Below, one piece after another: positions 10,385-23,587 of a DNA stretch of 64,000 nucleotides. The stretch is from Auanema rhodensis (Eukaryota; Nematoda; Chromadorea; Rhabditida; Rhabditidae): positions 124,001 through 188,000 of the forward strand of contig CAXKVF010000074.1 in NCBI GenBank assembly GCA_964057225.1, read 5' to 3'. The notes beneath the pieces were generated by a model. That model was not told the DNA's origin. It saw only the letters and a list, made by a program, of their open reading frames with translations, and did not search any database. A program made the position numbers and the translations under genes. The number at the start of each line of letters is the position of its first letter. Position 1 is the stretch's first letter.

Positions 10385-13024
10385 TGTAACTCGCTTCACG
10401 TAAAAGAAAAAGAGATGCGGTTTTCAAAATTAGATTCCCCATGTCCATATTAGTCTAAAAACAAATTTTTATTGATATTGGTTCATGGTAACCATGACTT
10501 TGAAATTTACGTGAACTTTAATTTATGCTAATTAAATGTACACGTGATGTGCACTTGGTATGTAACTCGCTTCACGTGAAAGATAAAGAGATGCGGTTTT
10601 CAAAATTAGATTCCCCATGTCCATATTAGTCTAAAAACAAATTTTTATTGATATTGGTTCATGGTAACCATGACTTTGAAATTTACGTGAACTTTAATTT
10701 ATGCTAATTAAATGTACACGTGATGTGCACTTGGTATGTAACTCGCTTCACGTGAAAGAAAAAGAGATGCGGTTTTCAAAATTAGATTCCCCATGTCCAT
10801 ATTAGTCTAAAAACAAATTTTTATTGATATTGGTTCATGGTAACCATGACTTTGAAATTTATGTGAACTTTAATTTATGCTAATTAAATGTACACGTGAT
10901 GTGCACTTGGTATGTAACTCGCTTCACGTGAAAGAAAAAGAGATGCGGTTTTCAAAATTAGATTCCCCATGTCCATATTAGTCTAAAAACAAATTTTTAT
11001 TGATATTGGTTCATGGTAACCATGACTTTGAAATTTACGTGAACTTTAATTTATGCTAATTAAATGTACACGTGATGTGCACTTGGTATGTAACTCGCTT
11101 CACGTGAAAGATAAAGAGATGCGGTTTTCAAAATTAGATTCCCCATGTCCATATTAGTCTAAAAACAAATTTTTATTGATATTGGTGCATGGTAACCATG
11201 ACTTTGAAATTTACGTGAACTTTAATTTATGCTAATTAAATGTACACGTGATGTGCACTTGGTATGTAACTCGCTTCACGTGAAAGATGAAGAGATGCGG
11301 TTTTCAAAATTAGATTCCCCATGTCCATATTAGTCTAAAAACGAATTTTTATTGATATTGGTTCATGGTAACCATGACTTTGAAATTTACGTGAACTTTA
11401 ATTTATGCTAATTAAATGTACACGTGATGTGCACTTGGTATGTAACTCGCTTCACGTGAAAGATAAAGAGATGCGGTTTTCAAAATTAGATTCCCAATGT
11501 CCATATTAGTCTAAAAACAAATTTTTATTGATATTGGTTCATGGTAACCATGACTTTGAATTTTACGTGAACTTTAATTTATGCTAATTAAATGTACACG
11601 TGATGTGCACTTGGTATGTAACTCGCTTCACGTAAAAGATAAAGAGATGCGGTTTTCAAAATTAGATTCCCCATGTCCATATTAGTCTAAAAACAAATTT
11701 TTATTGATATTGCTTCATGGTAACCATGACTTTGAAATTTACGTGAACTTTAATTTATGCTAATTAAATGTACACGTGATGTGCACTTGGTATGTAACTC
11801 GCTTCACGTGAAAGATGAAGAGATGCGGTTTTCAAAATTAGATTCCCCATGTCCATATTAGTCTAAAAACAAATTTTTATTGATATTGGTTCATGGTAAC
11901 CATGACTTTGAAATTTACGTGAACTTTAATTTATGCTAATTAAATGTACACGTGATGTGCACTTGGTATGTAACTCGCTTCACGTGAAAGAAAAAGAGAT
12001 GCGGTTTTCAAAATTAGATTCCCCATGTCCATATTAGTCTAAAAACAAATTTTTATTGATATTGGTTCATGGTAACCATGACTTTGAAATTTATGTGAAC
12101 TTTAATTTATGCTAATTAAATGTACACGTGATGTGCACTTGGTATGTAACTCGCTTCACGTGAAAGAAAAAGAGATGCGGTTTTCAAAATTAGATTCCCC
12201 ATGTCCATATTAGTCTAAAAACAAATTTTTATTGATATTGGTTCATGGTAACCATGACTTTGAAATTTACGTGAACTTTAATTTATGCTAATTAAATGTA
12301 CACGTGATGTGCACTTGGTATGTAACTCGCTTCACGTGAAAGATAAAGAGATGCGGTTTTCAAAATTAGATTCCCCATGTCCATATTAGTCTAAAAACAA
12401 ATTTTTATTGATATTGGTGCATGGTAACCATGACTTTGAAATTTACGTGAACTTTAATTTATGCTAATTAAATGTACACGTGATGTGCACTTGGTATGTA
12501 ACTCGCTTCACGTGAAAGATAAAGAGATGCGGTTTTCAAAATTAGATTCCCCATGTCCATATTAGTCTAAAAACAAATTTTTATTGATATTAGTTCATGG
12601 TAACCATGACTTTGAAATTTACGTGAACTTTAATTTATGCTAATTAAATGTACACGTGATGTGCACTTGGTATGTAACTCGCTTCACGTGAAAGATAAAG
12701 AGATGCGGTTTTCAAAATTAGATTCCCCATGTCCATATTAGTCTAAAAACAAATTTTTATTGATATTGGTTCATGGTAACCATGACTTTGAAATTTACGT
12801 GAACTTTAATTTATGCTAATTAAATGTACACGTGATGTGCACTTGGTATGTAACTCGCTTCACGTGAAAGATAAAGAGATGCGGTTTTCAAAATTAGATT
12901 CCCCATGTCCATATTAGTCTAAAAACAAATTTTTATTGATATTGGTTCATGGTAACCATGACTTTGAAATTTACGTGAACTTTAATTTATGCTAATTAAA
13001 TGTACACGTGATGTGCACTTGGTA
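10385..13024. repeat. 17-mer higher-order repeat, second copy shortened to 15 monomers
   Basis: The first nine monomers match the copy at 7,393 in order. The plain monomer between G25 and A24+T126 is missing, and one of the two monomers in the plain / A28+A96 pair near the end is also missing. The monomer at 11,441 has a private A56. The A18+A24 opener appears again at 13,025. The losses are whole monomers, as expected from unequal exchange in register. Confidence 0.83.
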
Positions 13025-13728
13025 TGTAACTCGCTTCACGTAAAAGAAAAAGAGATGCGGTTTTCAAAATTAGATTCCCCATGTCCATATTAGTCTAAAA
13101 ACAAATTTTTATTGATATTGGTTCATGGTAACCATGACTTTGAAATTTACGTGAACTTTAATTTATGCTAATTAAATGTACACGTGATGTGCACTTGGTA
13201 TGTAACTCGCTTCACGTGAAAGATAAAGAGATGCGGTTTTCAAAATTAGATTCCCCATGTCCATATTAGTCTAAAAACAAATTTTTATTGATATTGGTTC
13301 ATGGTAACCATGACTTTGAAATTTACGTGAACTTTAATTTATGCTAATTAAATGTACACGTGATGTGCACTTGGTATGTAACTCGCTTCACGTGAAAGAA
13401 AAAGAGATGCGGTTTTCAAAATTAGATTCCCCATGTCCATATTAGTCTAAAAACAAATTTTTATTGATATTGGTGCATGGTAACCATGACTTTGAAATTT
13501 ACGTGAACTTTAATTTATGCTAATTAAATGTACACGTGATGTGCACTTGGTATGTAACTCGCTTCACGTGAAAGATGAAGAGATGCGGTTTTCAAAATTA
13601 GATTCCCCATGTCCATATTAGTCTAAAAACAAATTTTTATTGATATTGGTTCATGGTAACCATGACTTTGAAATTTACGTGAACTTTAATTTATGCTAAT
13701 TAAATATACACGTGATGTGCACTTGGTA

Positions 13729-13905
13729 TGTAACTCGCTTCACGTGAAAGATAAAGAGATGCGGTTTTCAAAATTAGAATCCCCATGTCCATATTAGTCT
13801 AAAAACAAATTTTTATTGATATTGCTTCATGGTAACCATGACTTTGAAATTTACGTGAACTTTAATTTATGCTTATTTAATTGTACACGTGATGTGCACT
13901 TGGTA
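13729..13905. repeat. 177-bp monomer with 1-bp insertion (first)
   Basis: This monomer has A51 (GAATCCCC), C97 and a rewritten segment GCTTATTTAATTG starting at 13,871 in place of GCTAATTAAATG. That adds one base and several substitutions near positions 145-152, so it looks like one complex event. The AT-rich inverted repeat is lost. It is the first of the four length variants I could find. Confidence 0.93.
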
Positions 13906-14961
13906 TTTAACTCGCTTCAGGTGAAAGATAAAGAGATGCGGTTTTCAAAATTAGATTCCCCATGTCCATATTAGTCTAAAAACAAATTTTTATTGATATT
14001 GGTTCATGGTAACCATGACTTTGAAATTTACGTGAACTTTAATTTATGCTAATTAAATGTACACGTGATGTGCACTTGGTATGTAACTTGCTTCACGTGA
14101 AAGATAAAGAGATGCGGTTTTCAAAATTAGATTCCCCATGTCCATATTAGTCTAAAAACAAATTTTTATTGATATTGGTTCATGGTAACCATGACTTTGA
14201 ATTTTACGTGAACTTTAATTTATGCTAATTAAATGTACACGTGATGTGCACTTGGTATGTAACTCGCTTCACGTAAAAGATAAAGAGATGCGGTTTTCAA
14301 AATTAGATTCCCCATGTCCATATTAGTCTAAAAACAAATTTTTATTGATATTGCTTCATGGTAACCATGACTTTGAAATTTACGTGAACTTTAATTTATG
14401 CTAATTAAATGTACACGTGATGTGCACTTGGTATGTAACTCGCTTCACGTGAAAGATAAAGAGATGCGGTTTTCAAAATTAGATTCCCCATGTCCATATT
14501 AGTCTAAAAACAAATTTTTATTGATATTGGTGCATGGTAACCATGACTTTGAAATTTACGTGAACTTTAATTTATGCTAATTAAATGTACACGTGATGTG
14601 CACTTGGTATGTAACTCGCTTCACGTGAAAGAAAAAGAGATGCGGTTTTCAAAATTAGATTCCCCATGTCCATATTAGTCTAAAAACAAATTTTTATTGA
14701 TATTGGTGCATGGTAACCATGACTTTGAAATTTACGTGAACTTTAATTTATGCTAATTAAATGTACACGTGATGTGCACTTGGTATGTAACTCGCTTCAC
14801 GTGAAAGATGAAGAGATGCGGTTTTCAAAATTAGATTCCCCATGTCCATATTAGTCTAAAAACAAATTTTTATTGATATTGGTTCATGGTAACCATGACT
14901 TTGAAATTTACGTGAACTTTAATTTATGCTAATTAAATGTACACGTGATGTGCACTTGGTA

Positions 14962-15138
14962 TGTAACTCGCTTCACGTGAAAGATAAAGAGATGCGGTTT
15001 TCAAAATTAGAATCCCCATGTCCATATTAGTCTAAAAACAAATTTTTATTGATATTGCTTCATGGTAACCATGACTTTGAAATTTACGTGAACTTTAATT
15101 TATGCTTATTTAATTGTACACGTGATGTGCACTTGGTA
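14962..15138. repeat. 177-bp monomer (second)
   Basis: It carries the same A51, C97 and inserted segment as the 13,729 monomer, with GCTT beginning at 15,104. The spacing of seven monomers and the identical multi-base change show shared descent, not recurrent mutation. Confidence 0.93.
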
Positions 15139-15314
15139 TGTAACTCGCTTCACGTGAAAGATAAAGAAATGCGGTTTTCAAAATTAGATTCCCCATGTCC
15201 ATATTAGTCTAAAAACAAATTTTTATTGATATTGGTTCATGGTAACCATGACTTTGAAATTTACGTGAACTTTAATTTATGCTAATTAAATGTACACGTG
15301 ATGTGCACTTGGTA

Positions 15315-18131
15315 TGTAACTTGCTTCACGTGAAAGATAAAGAGATGCGGTTTTCAAAATTAGATTCCCCATGTCCATATTAGTCTAAAAACAAATTTTT
15401 ATTGATATTGGTTCATGGTAACCATGACTTTGAATTTTACGTGAACTTTAATTTATGCTAATTAAATGTACACGTGATGTGCACTTGGTATGTAACTCGC
15501 TTCACGTAAAAGATAAAGAGATGCGGTTTTCAAAATTAGATTCCCCATGTCCATATTAGTCTAAAAACAAATTTTTATTGATATTGCTTCATGGTAACCA
15601 TGACTTTGAAATTTACGTGAACTTTAATTTATGCTAATTAAATGTACACGTGATGTGCACTTGGTATGTAACTCGCTTCACGTGAAAGATAAAGAGATGC
15701 GGTTTTCAAAATTAGATTCCCCATGTCCATATTAGTCTAAAAACAAATTTTTATTGATATTGGTTCATGGTAACCATGACTTTGAAATTTACGTGAACTT
15801 TAATTTATGCTAATTAAATGTACACGTGATGTGCACTTGGTATGTAACTCGCTTCACGTGAAAGATAAAGAGATGCGGTTTTCAAAATTAGATTCCCCAT
15901 GTCCATATTAGTCTAAAAACAAATTTTTATTGATATTGGTGCATGGTAACCATGACTTTGAAATTTACGTGAACTTTAATTTATGCTAATTAAATGTACA
16001 CGTGATGTGCACTTGGTATGTAACTCGCTTCACGTGAAAGATGAAGAGATGCGGTTTTCAAAATTAGATTCCCCATGTCCATATTAGTCTAAAAACAAAT
16101 TTTTATTGATATTGGTTCATGGTAACCATGACTTTGAAATTTACGTGAACTTTAATTTATGCTAATTAAATGTACACGTGATGTGCACTTGGTATGTAAC
16201 TCGCTTCACGTGAAAGATAAAGAGATGCGGTTTTCAAAATTAGAATCCCCATGTCCATATTAGTCTAAAAACAAATTTTTATTGATATTGCTTCATGGTA
16301 ACCATGACTTTGAAATTTACGTGAACTTTAATTTATGCTTATTTAATTGTACACGTGATGTGCACTTGGTATTTAACTCGCTTCAGGTGAAAGATAAAGA
16401 GATGCGGTTTTCAAAATTAGATTCCCCATGTCCATATTAGTCTAAAAACAAATTTTTATTGATATTGCTTCATGGTAACCATGACTTTGAATTTTACGTG
16501 AACTTTAATTTATGCTAATTAAATGTACACGTGATGTGCACTTGGTATGTAACTCGCTTCACGTGAAAGATAAAGAAATGCGGTTTTCAAAATTAGATTC
16601 CCCATGTCCATATTAGTCTAAAAACAAATTTTTATTGATATTGGTTCATGGTAACCATGACTTTGAAATTTACATGAACTTTAATTTATGCTAATTAAAT
16701 GTACACGTGATGTGCACTTGGTATGTAACTCGCTTCACGTGAAAGATAAAGAGATGCGGTTTTCAAAATTAGATTCCCCATGTCCATATTAGTCTAAAAA
16801 CAAATTTTTATTGATATTGGTGCATGGTAACCATGACTTTGAAATTTACGTGAACTTTAATTTATGCTAATTAAATGTACACGTGATGTGCACTTGGTAT
16901 GTAACTCGCTTCACGTGAAAGATGAAGAGATGCGGTTTTCAAAATTAGATTCCCCATGTCCATATTAGTCTAAAAACAAATTTTTATTGATATTGCTTCA
17001 TGGTAACCATGACTTTGAAATTTACGTGAACTTTAATTTATGCTAATTAAATGTACACGTGATGTGCACTTGGTATGTAACTCGCTTCACGTGAAAGATA
17101 AAGAGATGCGGTTTTCAAAATTAGATTCCCCATGTCCATATTAGTCTAAAAACAAATTTTTATTGATATTGGTTCATGGTAACCATGACTTTGAAATTTA
17201 CGTGAACTTTAATTTATGCTAATTAAATGTACACGTGATGTGCACTTGGTATGTAACTCGCTTCACGTGAAAGATGAAGAGATGCGGTTTTCAAAATTAG
17301 ATTCCCCATGTCCATATTAGTCTAAAAACAAATTTTTATTGATATTGGTTCATGGTAACCATGACTTTGAAATTTACGTGAACTTTAATTTATGCTAATT
17401 AAATGTACACGTGATGTGCACTTGGTATGTAACTCGCTTCACGTGAAAGATAAAGAGATGCGGTTTTCAAAATTAGGTTCCCCCTGTCCATATTAGTCTA
17501 AAAACAAATTTTTATTGATATTGCTTCATGGTAACCATGACTTTGAAATTTACGTGAACTTTAATTTATGCTAATTAAATGTACACGTGATGTGCACTTG
17601 GTATGTAACTCGCTTCACGTGAAAGATGAAGAGATGCGGTTTTCAAAATTAGATTCCCCATGTCCATATTAGTCTAAAAACAAATTTTTATTGATATTGG
17701 TTCATGGTAACCATGACTTTGAAATTTACGTGAACTTTAATTTATGCTAATTAAATGTACACGTGATGTGCACTTGGTATGTAACTCGCTTCACGTGAAA
17801 GATAAAGAGATGCGGTTTTCAAAATTAGATTCCCCCTGTCCATATTAGTCTAAAAACAAATTTTTATTGATATTGCTTCATGGTAACCATGACTTTGAAA
17901 TTTACGTGAACTTTAATTTATGCTAATTAAATGTACACGTGATGTGCACTTGGTATGTAACTCGCTTCACGTGAAAGATAAAGAGATGCGGTTTTCAAAA
18001 TTAGATTCCCCATGTCCATATTAGTCTAAAAACAAATTTTTATTGATATTGCTTCATGGTAACCATGACTTTGAAATTTACGTGAACTTTAATTTATGCT
18101 AATTAAATGTACACGTGATGTGCACTTGGTA
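15315..18131. repeat. T8-led block of 16 monomers, first of three dispersed copies
   Basis: The order is T8+T121; A18+C97; plain; G99; G25; 177-bp A51+C97; T2+G15; A30; G99; G25+C97; plain; G25; C57+C97; G25; C57+C97; C97. Related blocks are at 45,940-48,403 and 56,852-59,492. C57 gives CCCCCTG in place of CCCCATG; the 17,428 monomer also has GGTTCC. This block overlaps the 7-mer HOR on the left and the 10-mer duplication on the right. Confidence 0.87.
16195..16371. repeat. 177-bp monomer (third)
   Basis: It has the same variant set, with GCTT beginning at 16,337, again seven monomers after the previous one. The next monomer starts TTTAACTCGCTTCAGG (T2 + G15), as after the first copy. Confidence 0.93.
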
Positions 18132-19539
18132 TGTAACTCGCTTCACGTGAAAGATAAAGAGATGCGGTTTTCAAAATTAGATTCCCCATGTCCATATTAG
18201 TCTAAAAACAAATTTTTATTGATATTGGTGCATGGTAACCATGACTTTGAAATTTACGTGAACTTTAATTTATGCTAATTAAATGTACACGTGATGTGCA
18301 CTTGGTATGTAACTCGCTTCACGTGAAAGATAAAGAGATGCGGTTTTCAAAATTAGATTCCCCATGTCCATATTAGTCTAAAAACAAATTTTTATTGATA
18401 TTGGTTCATGGTAACCATGACTTTGAAATTTACGTGAACTTTAATTTATGCTAATTAAATGTACACGTGATGTGCACTTGGTATGTAACTCGCTTCACGT
18501 GAAAGATAAAGAGATGCGGTTTTCAAAATTAGATTCCCCATGTCCATATTAGTCTAAAAACAAATTTTTATTGATATTGGTTCATGGTAACCATGACTTT
18601 GAAATTTACGTGAACTTTAATTTATGCTAATTAAATGTACACGTGATGTGCACTTGGTATGTAACTCGCTTCACGTGAAAGATAAAGAGATGCGGTTTTC
18701 AAAATTAGATTCCCCATGTCCATATTAGTCTAAAAACAAATTTTTATTGATATTAGTTCATGGTAACCATGACTTTGAAATTTACGTGAACTTTAATTTA
18801 TGCTAATTAAATGTACACGTGATGTGCACTTGGTATGTAACTCGCTTCACGTGAAAGATAAAGAGATGCGGTTTTCAAAATTAGATTCCCCATGTCCATA
18901 TTAGTCTAAAAACAAATTTTTATTGATATTGGTTCATGGTAACCATGACTTTGAAATTTACGTGAACTTTAATTTATGCTAATTAAATGTACACGTGATG
19001 TGCACTTGGTATGTAACTCGCTTCACGTGAAAGATAAAGAGATGCGGTTTTCAAAATTAGATTCCCCATGTCCATATTAGTCTAAAAACAAATTTTTATT
19101 GATATTAGTTCATGGTAACCATGACTTTGAAATTTACGTGAACTTTAATTTATGCTAATTAAATGTACACGTGATGTGCACTTGGTATGTAACTCGCTTC
19201 ACGTGAAAGATAAAGAGATGCGGTTTTCAAAATTAGATTCCCCATGTCCATATTAGTCTAAAAACAAATTTTTATTGATATTGGTTCATGGTAACCATGA
19301 CTTTGAAATTTACGTGAACTTTAATTTATGCTAATTAAATGTACACGTGATGTGCACTTGGTATGTAACTCGCTTCACGTGAAAGATAAAGAGATGCGGT
19401 TTTCAAAATTAGATTCCCCATGTCCATATTAGTCTAAAAACAAATTTTTATTGATATTGGTTCATGGTAACCATGACTTTGAAATTTACGTGAACTTTAA
19501 TTTATGCTAATTAAATGTACACGTGATGTGCACTTGGTA
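17780..19539. repeat. 10-monomer HOR (1,760 bp), copy 1 of a tandem pair
   Basis: The barcodes are C57+C97; C97; G99; plain; plain; A96; plain; A96; plain; plain. The next 1,760 bp repeat the same ten types in the same order. I saw no difference between the copies, so this is among the youngest rearrangements in the window, or an assembly duplication. Confidence 0.92.
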
Positions 19540-21299
19540 TGTAACTCGCTTCACGTGAAAGATAAAGAGATGCGGTTTTCAAAATTAGATTCCCCCTGTC
19601 CATATTAGTCTAAAAACAAATTTTTATTGATATTGCTTCATGGTAACCATGACTTTGAAATTTACGTGAACTTTAATTTATGCTAATTAAATGTACACGT
19701 GATGTGCACTTGGTATGTAACTCGCTTCACGTGAAAGATAAAGAGATGCGGTTTTCAAAATTAGATTCCCCATGTCCATATTAGTCTAAAAACAAATTTT
19801 TATTGATATTGCTTCATGGTAACCATGACTTTGAAATTTACGTGAACTTTAATTTATGCTAATTAAATGTACACGTGATGTGCACTTGGTATGTAACTCG
19901 CTTCACGTGAAAGATAAAGAGATGCGGTTTTCAAAATTAGATTCCCCATGTCCATATTAGTCTAAAAACAAATTTTTATTGATATTGGTGCATGGTAACC
20001 ATGACTTTGAAATTTACGTGAACTTTAATTTATGCTAATTAAATGTACACGTGATGTGCACTTGGTATGTAACTCGCTTCACGTGAAAGATAAAGAGATG
20101 CGGTTTTCAAAATTAGATTCCCCATGTCCATATTAGTCTAAAAACAAATTTTTATTGATATTGGTTCATGGTAACCATGACTTTGAAATTTACGTGAACT
20201 TTAATTTATGCTAATTAAATGTACACGTGATGTGCACTTGGTATGTAACTCGCTTCACGTGAAAGATAAAGAGATGCGGTTTTCAAAATTAGATTCCCCA
20301 TGTCCATATTAGTCTAAAAACAAATTTTTATTGATATTGGTTCATGGTAACCATGACTTTGAAATTTACGTGAACTTTAATTTATGCTAATTAAATGTAC
20401 ACGTGATGTGCACTTGGTATGTAACTCGCTTCACGTGAAAGATAAAGAGATGCGGTTTTCAAAATTAGATTCCCCATGTCCATATTAGTCTAAAAACAAA
20501 TTTTTATTGATATTAGTTCATGGTAACCATGACTTTGAAATTTACGTGAACTTTAATTTATGCTAATTAAATGTACACGTGATGTGCACTTGGTATGTAA
20601 CTCGCTTCACGTGAAAGATAAAGAGATGCGGTTTTCAAAATTAGATTCCCCATGTCCATATTAGTCTAAAAACAAATTTTTATTGATATTGGTTCATGGT
20701 AACCATGACTTTGAAATTTACGTGAACTTTAATTTATGCTAATTAAATGTACACGTGATGTGCACTTGGTATGTAACTCGCTTCACGTGAAAGATAAAGA
20801 GATGCGGTTTTCAAAATTAGATTCCCCATGTCCATATTAGTCTAAAAACAAATTTTTATTGATATTAGTTCATGGTAACCATGACTTTGAAATTTACGTG
20901 AACTTTAATTTATGCTAATTAAATGTACACGTGATGTGCACTTGGTATGTAACTCGCTTCACGTGAAAGATAAAGAGATGCGGTTTTCAAAATTAGATTC
21001 CCCATGTCCATATTAGTCTAAAAACAAATTTTTATTGATATTGGTTCATGGTAACCATGACTTTGAAATTTACGTGAACTTTAATTTATGCTAATTAAAT
21101 GTACACGTGATGTGCACTTGGTATGTAACTCGCTTCACGTGAAAGATAAAGAGATGCGGTTTTCAAAATTAGATTCCCCATGTCCATATTAGTCTAAAAA
21201 CAAATTTTTATTGATATTGGTTCATGGTAACCATGACTTTGAAATTTACGTGAACTTTAATTTATGCTAATTAAATGTACACGTGATGTGCACTTGGTA
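19540..21299. repeat. 10-monomer HOR (1,760 bp), copy 2 of a tandem pair
   Basis: This is the direct continuation of the copy at 17,780-19,539, with the same barcode series and no difference noticed. It is followed by an A24+G99 monomer at 21,300, outside the repeat. Confidence 0.92.
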
Positions 21300-23587
21300 T
21301 GTAACTCGCTTCACGTGAAAGAAAAAGAGATGCGGTTTTCAAAATTAGATTCCCCATGTCCATATTAGTCTAAAAACAAATTTTTATTGATATTGGTGCA
21401 TGGTAACCATGACTTTGAAATTTACGTGAACTTTAATTTATGCTAATTAAATGTACACGTGATGTGCACTTGGTATGTAACTCGCTTCACGTGAAAGATA
21501 AAGAGATGCGGTTTTCAAAATTAGATTCCTCATGTCCATATTAGTCTAAAAACAAATTTTTATTGATATTGGTTCATGGTAACCATGACTTTGAAATTTA
21601 CGTGAACTTTAATTTATGCTAATTAAATGTACACGTGATGTGCACTTGGTATGTAACTCGCTTCACGTGAAAGATAAAGAGATGCGGTTTTCAAAATTAG
21701 ATTCCCCATGTCCATATTAGTCTAAAAACAAATTTTTATTGATATTGGTGCATGGTAACCATGACTTTGAAATTTACGTGAACTTTAATTTATGCTAATT
21801 AAATGTACACGTGATGTGCACTTGGTATGTAACTCGCTTCACGTGAAAGATGAAGAGATGCGGTTTTCAAAATTAGATTCCCCATGTCCATATTAGTCTA
21901 AAAACAAATTTTTATTGATATTGGTTCATGGTAACCATGACTTTGAAATTTACGTGAACTTTAATTTATGCTAATTAAATGTACACGTGATGTGCACTTG
22001 GTATGTAACTCGCTTCACGTGAAAGATAAAGAGATGCGGTTTTCAAAATTAGATTCCAAATGTCCATATTAGTCTAAAAACAAATTTTTATTGATATTGG
22101 TTCATGGTAACCATGACTTTGAAATTTACGTGAACTTTAATTTATGCTAATTAAATGTACACGTGATGTGCACTTGGTATGTAACTCGCTTCACGTGAAA
22201 GATAAAGAGATGCGGTTTTCAAAATTAGATTCCCCCTGTCCATATTAGTCTAAAAACAAATTTTTATTGATATTGCTTCATGGTAACCATGACTTTGAAA
22301 TTTACGTGAACTTTAATTTATGCTAATTAAATGTACACGTGATGTGCACTTGGTATGTAACTCGCTTCACGTGAAAGATAAAGAGATGCGGTTTTCAAAA
22401 TTAGATTCCCCATGTCCATATTAGTCTAAAAACAAATTTTTATTGATATTGGTGCATGGTAACCATGACTTTGAAATTTACGTGAACTTTAATTTATGCT
22501 AATTAAATGTACACGTGATGTGCACTTGGTATGTAACTCGCTTCACGTGAAAGATGAAGAGATGCGGTTTTCAAAATTAGATTCCCCATGTCCATATTAG
22601 TCTAAAAACAAATTTTTATTGATATTGGTTCATGGTAACCATGACTTTGAAATTTACGTGAACTTTAATTTATGCTAATTAAATGTACACGTGATGTGCA
22701 CTTGGTATGTAACTCGCTTCACGTGAAAGATAAAGAGATGCGGTTTTCAAAATTAGATTCCCCATGTCCATATTAGTCTAAAAACAAATTTTTATTGATA
22801 TTGGTGCATGGTAACCATGACTTTGAAATTTACGTGAACTTTAATTTATGCTAATTAAATGTACACGTGATGTGCACTTGGTATGTAACTCGCTTCACGT
22901 GAAAGATAAAGAGATGCGGTTTTCAAAATTAGATTCCCCATGTCCATATTAGTCTAAAAACAAATTTTTATTGATATTGGTTCATGGTAACCATGACTTT
23001 GAAATTTACGTGAACTTTAATTTATGCTAATTAAATGTACACGTGATGTGCACTTGGTATGTAACTCGCTTCACGTGAAAGATAAAGAGATGCGGTTTTC
23101 AAAATTAGATTCCCCATGTCCATATTAGTCTAAAAACAAATTTTTATTGATATTGGTGCATGGTAACCATGACTTTGAAATTTACGTGAACTTTAATTTA
23201 TGCTAATTAAATGTACACGTGATGTGCACTTGGTATGTAACTCGCTTCACGTGAAAGATAAAGAGATGCGGTTTTCAAAATTAGATTCCCCATGTCCATA
23301 TTAGTCTAAAAACAAATTTTTATTGATATTGGTTCATGGTAACCATGACTTTGAAATTTACGTGAACTTTAATTAATGCTAATTAAATGTACACGTGATG
23401 TGCACTTGGTATGTAACTCGCTTCACGTGAAAGATAAAGAGATCCGGTTTTCAAAATTAGATTCATCATGTCCATATTAGTTTAAAAACAAATTTTTATT
23501 GATATTGCTTCATGGTAACCATGACTTTGAAATTTACGTGAACTTTAATTTATGCTAATTAAATGTACACGTGATGTGCACTTGGTA

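Larger units (their letters stand above)
13377..16547. repeat. 7-monomer HOR (1,233 bp) in 2.6 tandem copies
   Basis: The copies run 13,377-14,609, 14,610-15,842 and 15,843-16,547 (partial). The order is G99; G25; 177-bp monomer with A51+C97; T2+G15 (or A30); T8+T121; A18+C97; G99 or plain. The 177-bp monomers lie 1,233 bp apart each time (7 x 176 + 1). In copy two the T2+G15 monomer is replaced by an A30 type. In copy three it carries C97 and T121, which in copy one belong to the next monomers. Confidence 0.9.
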
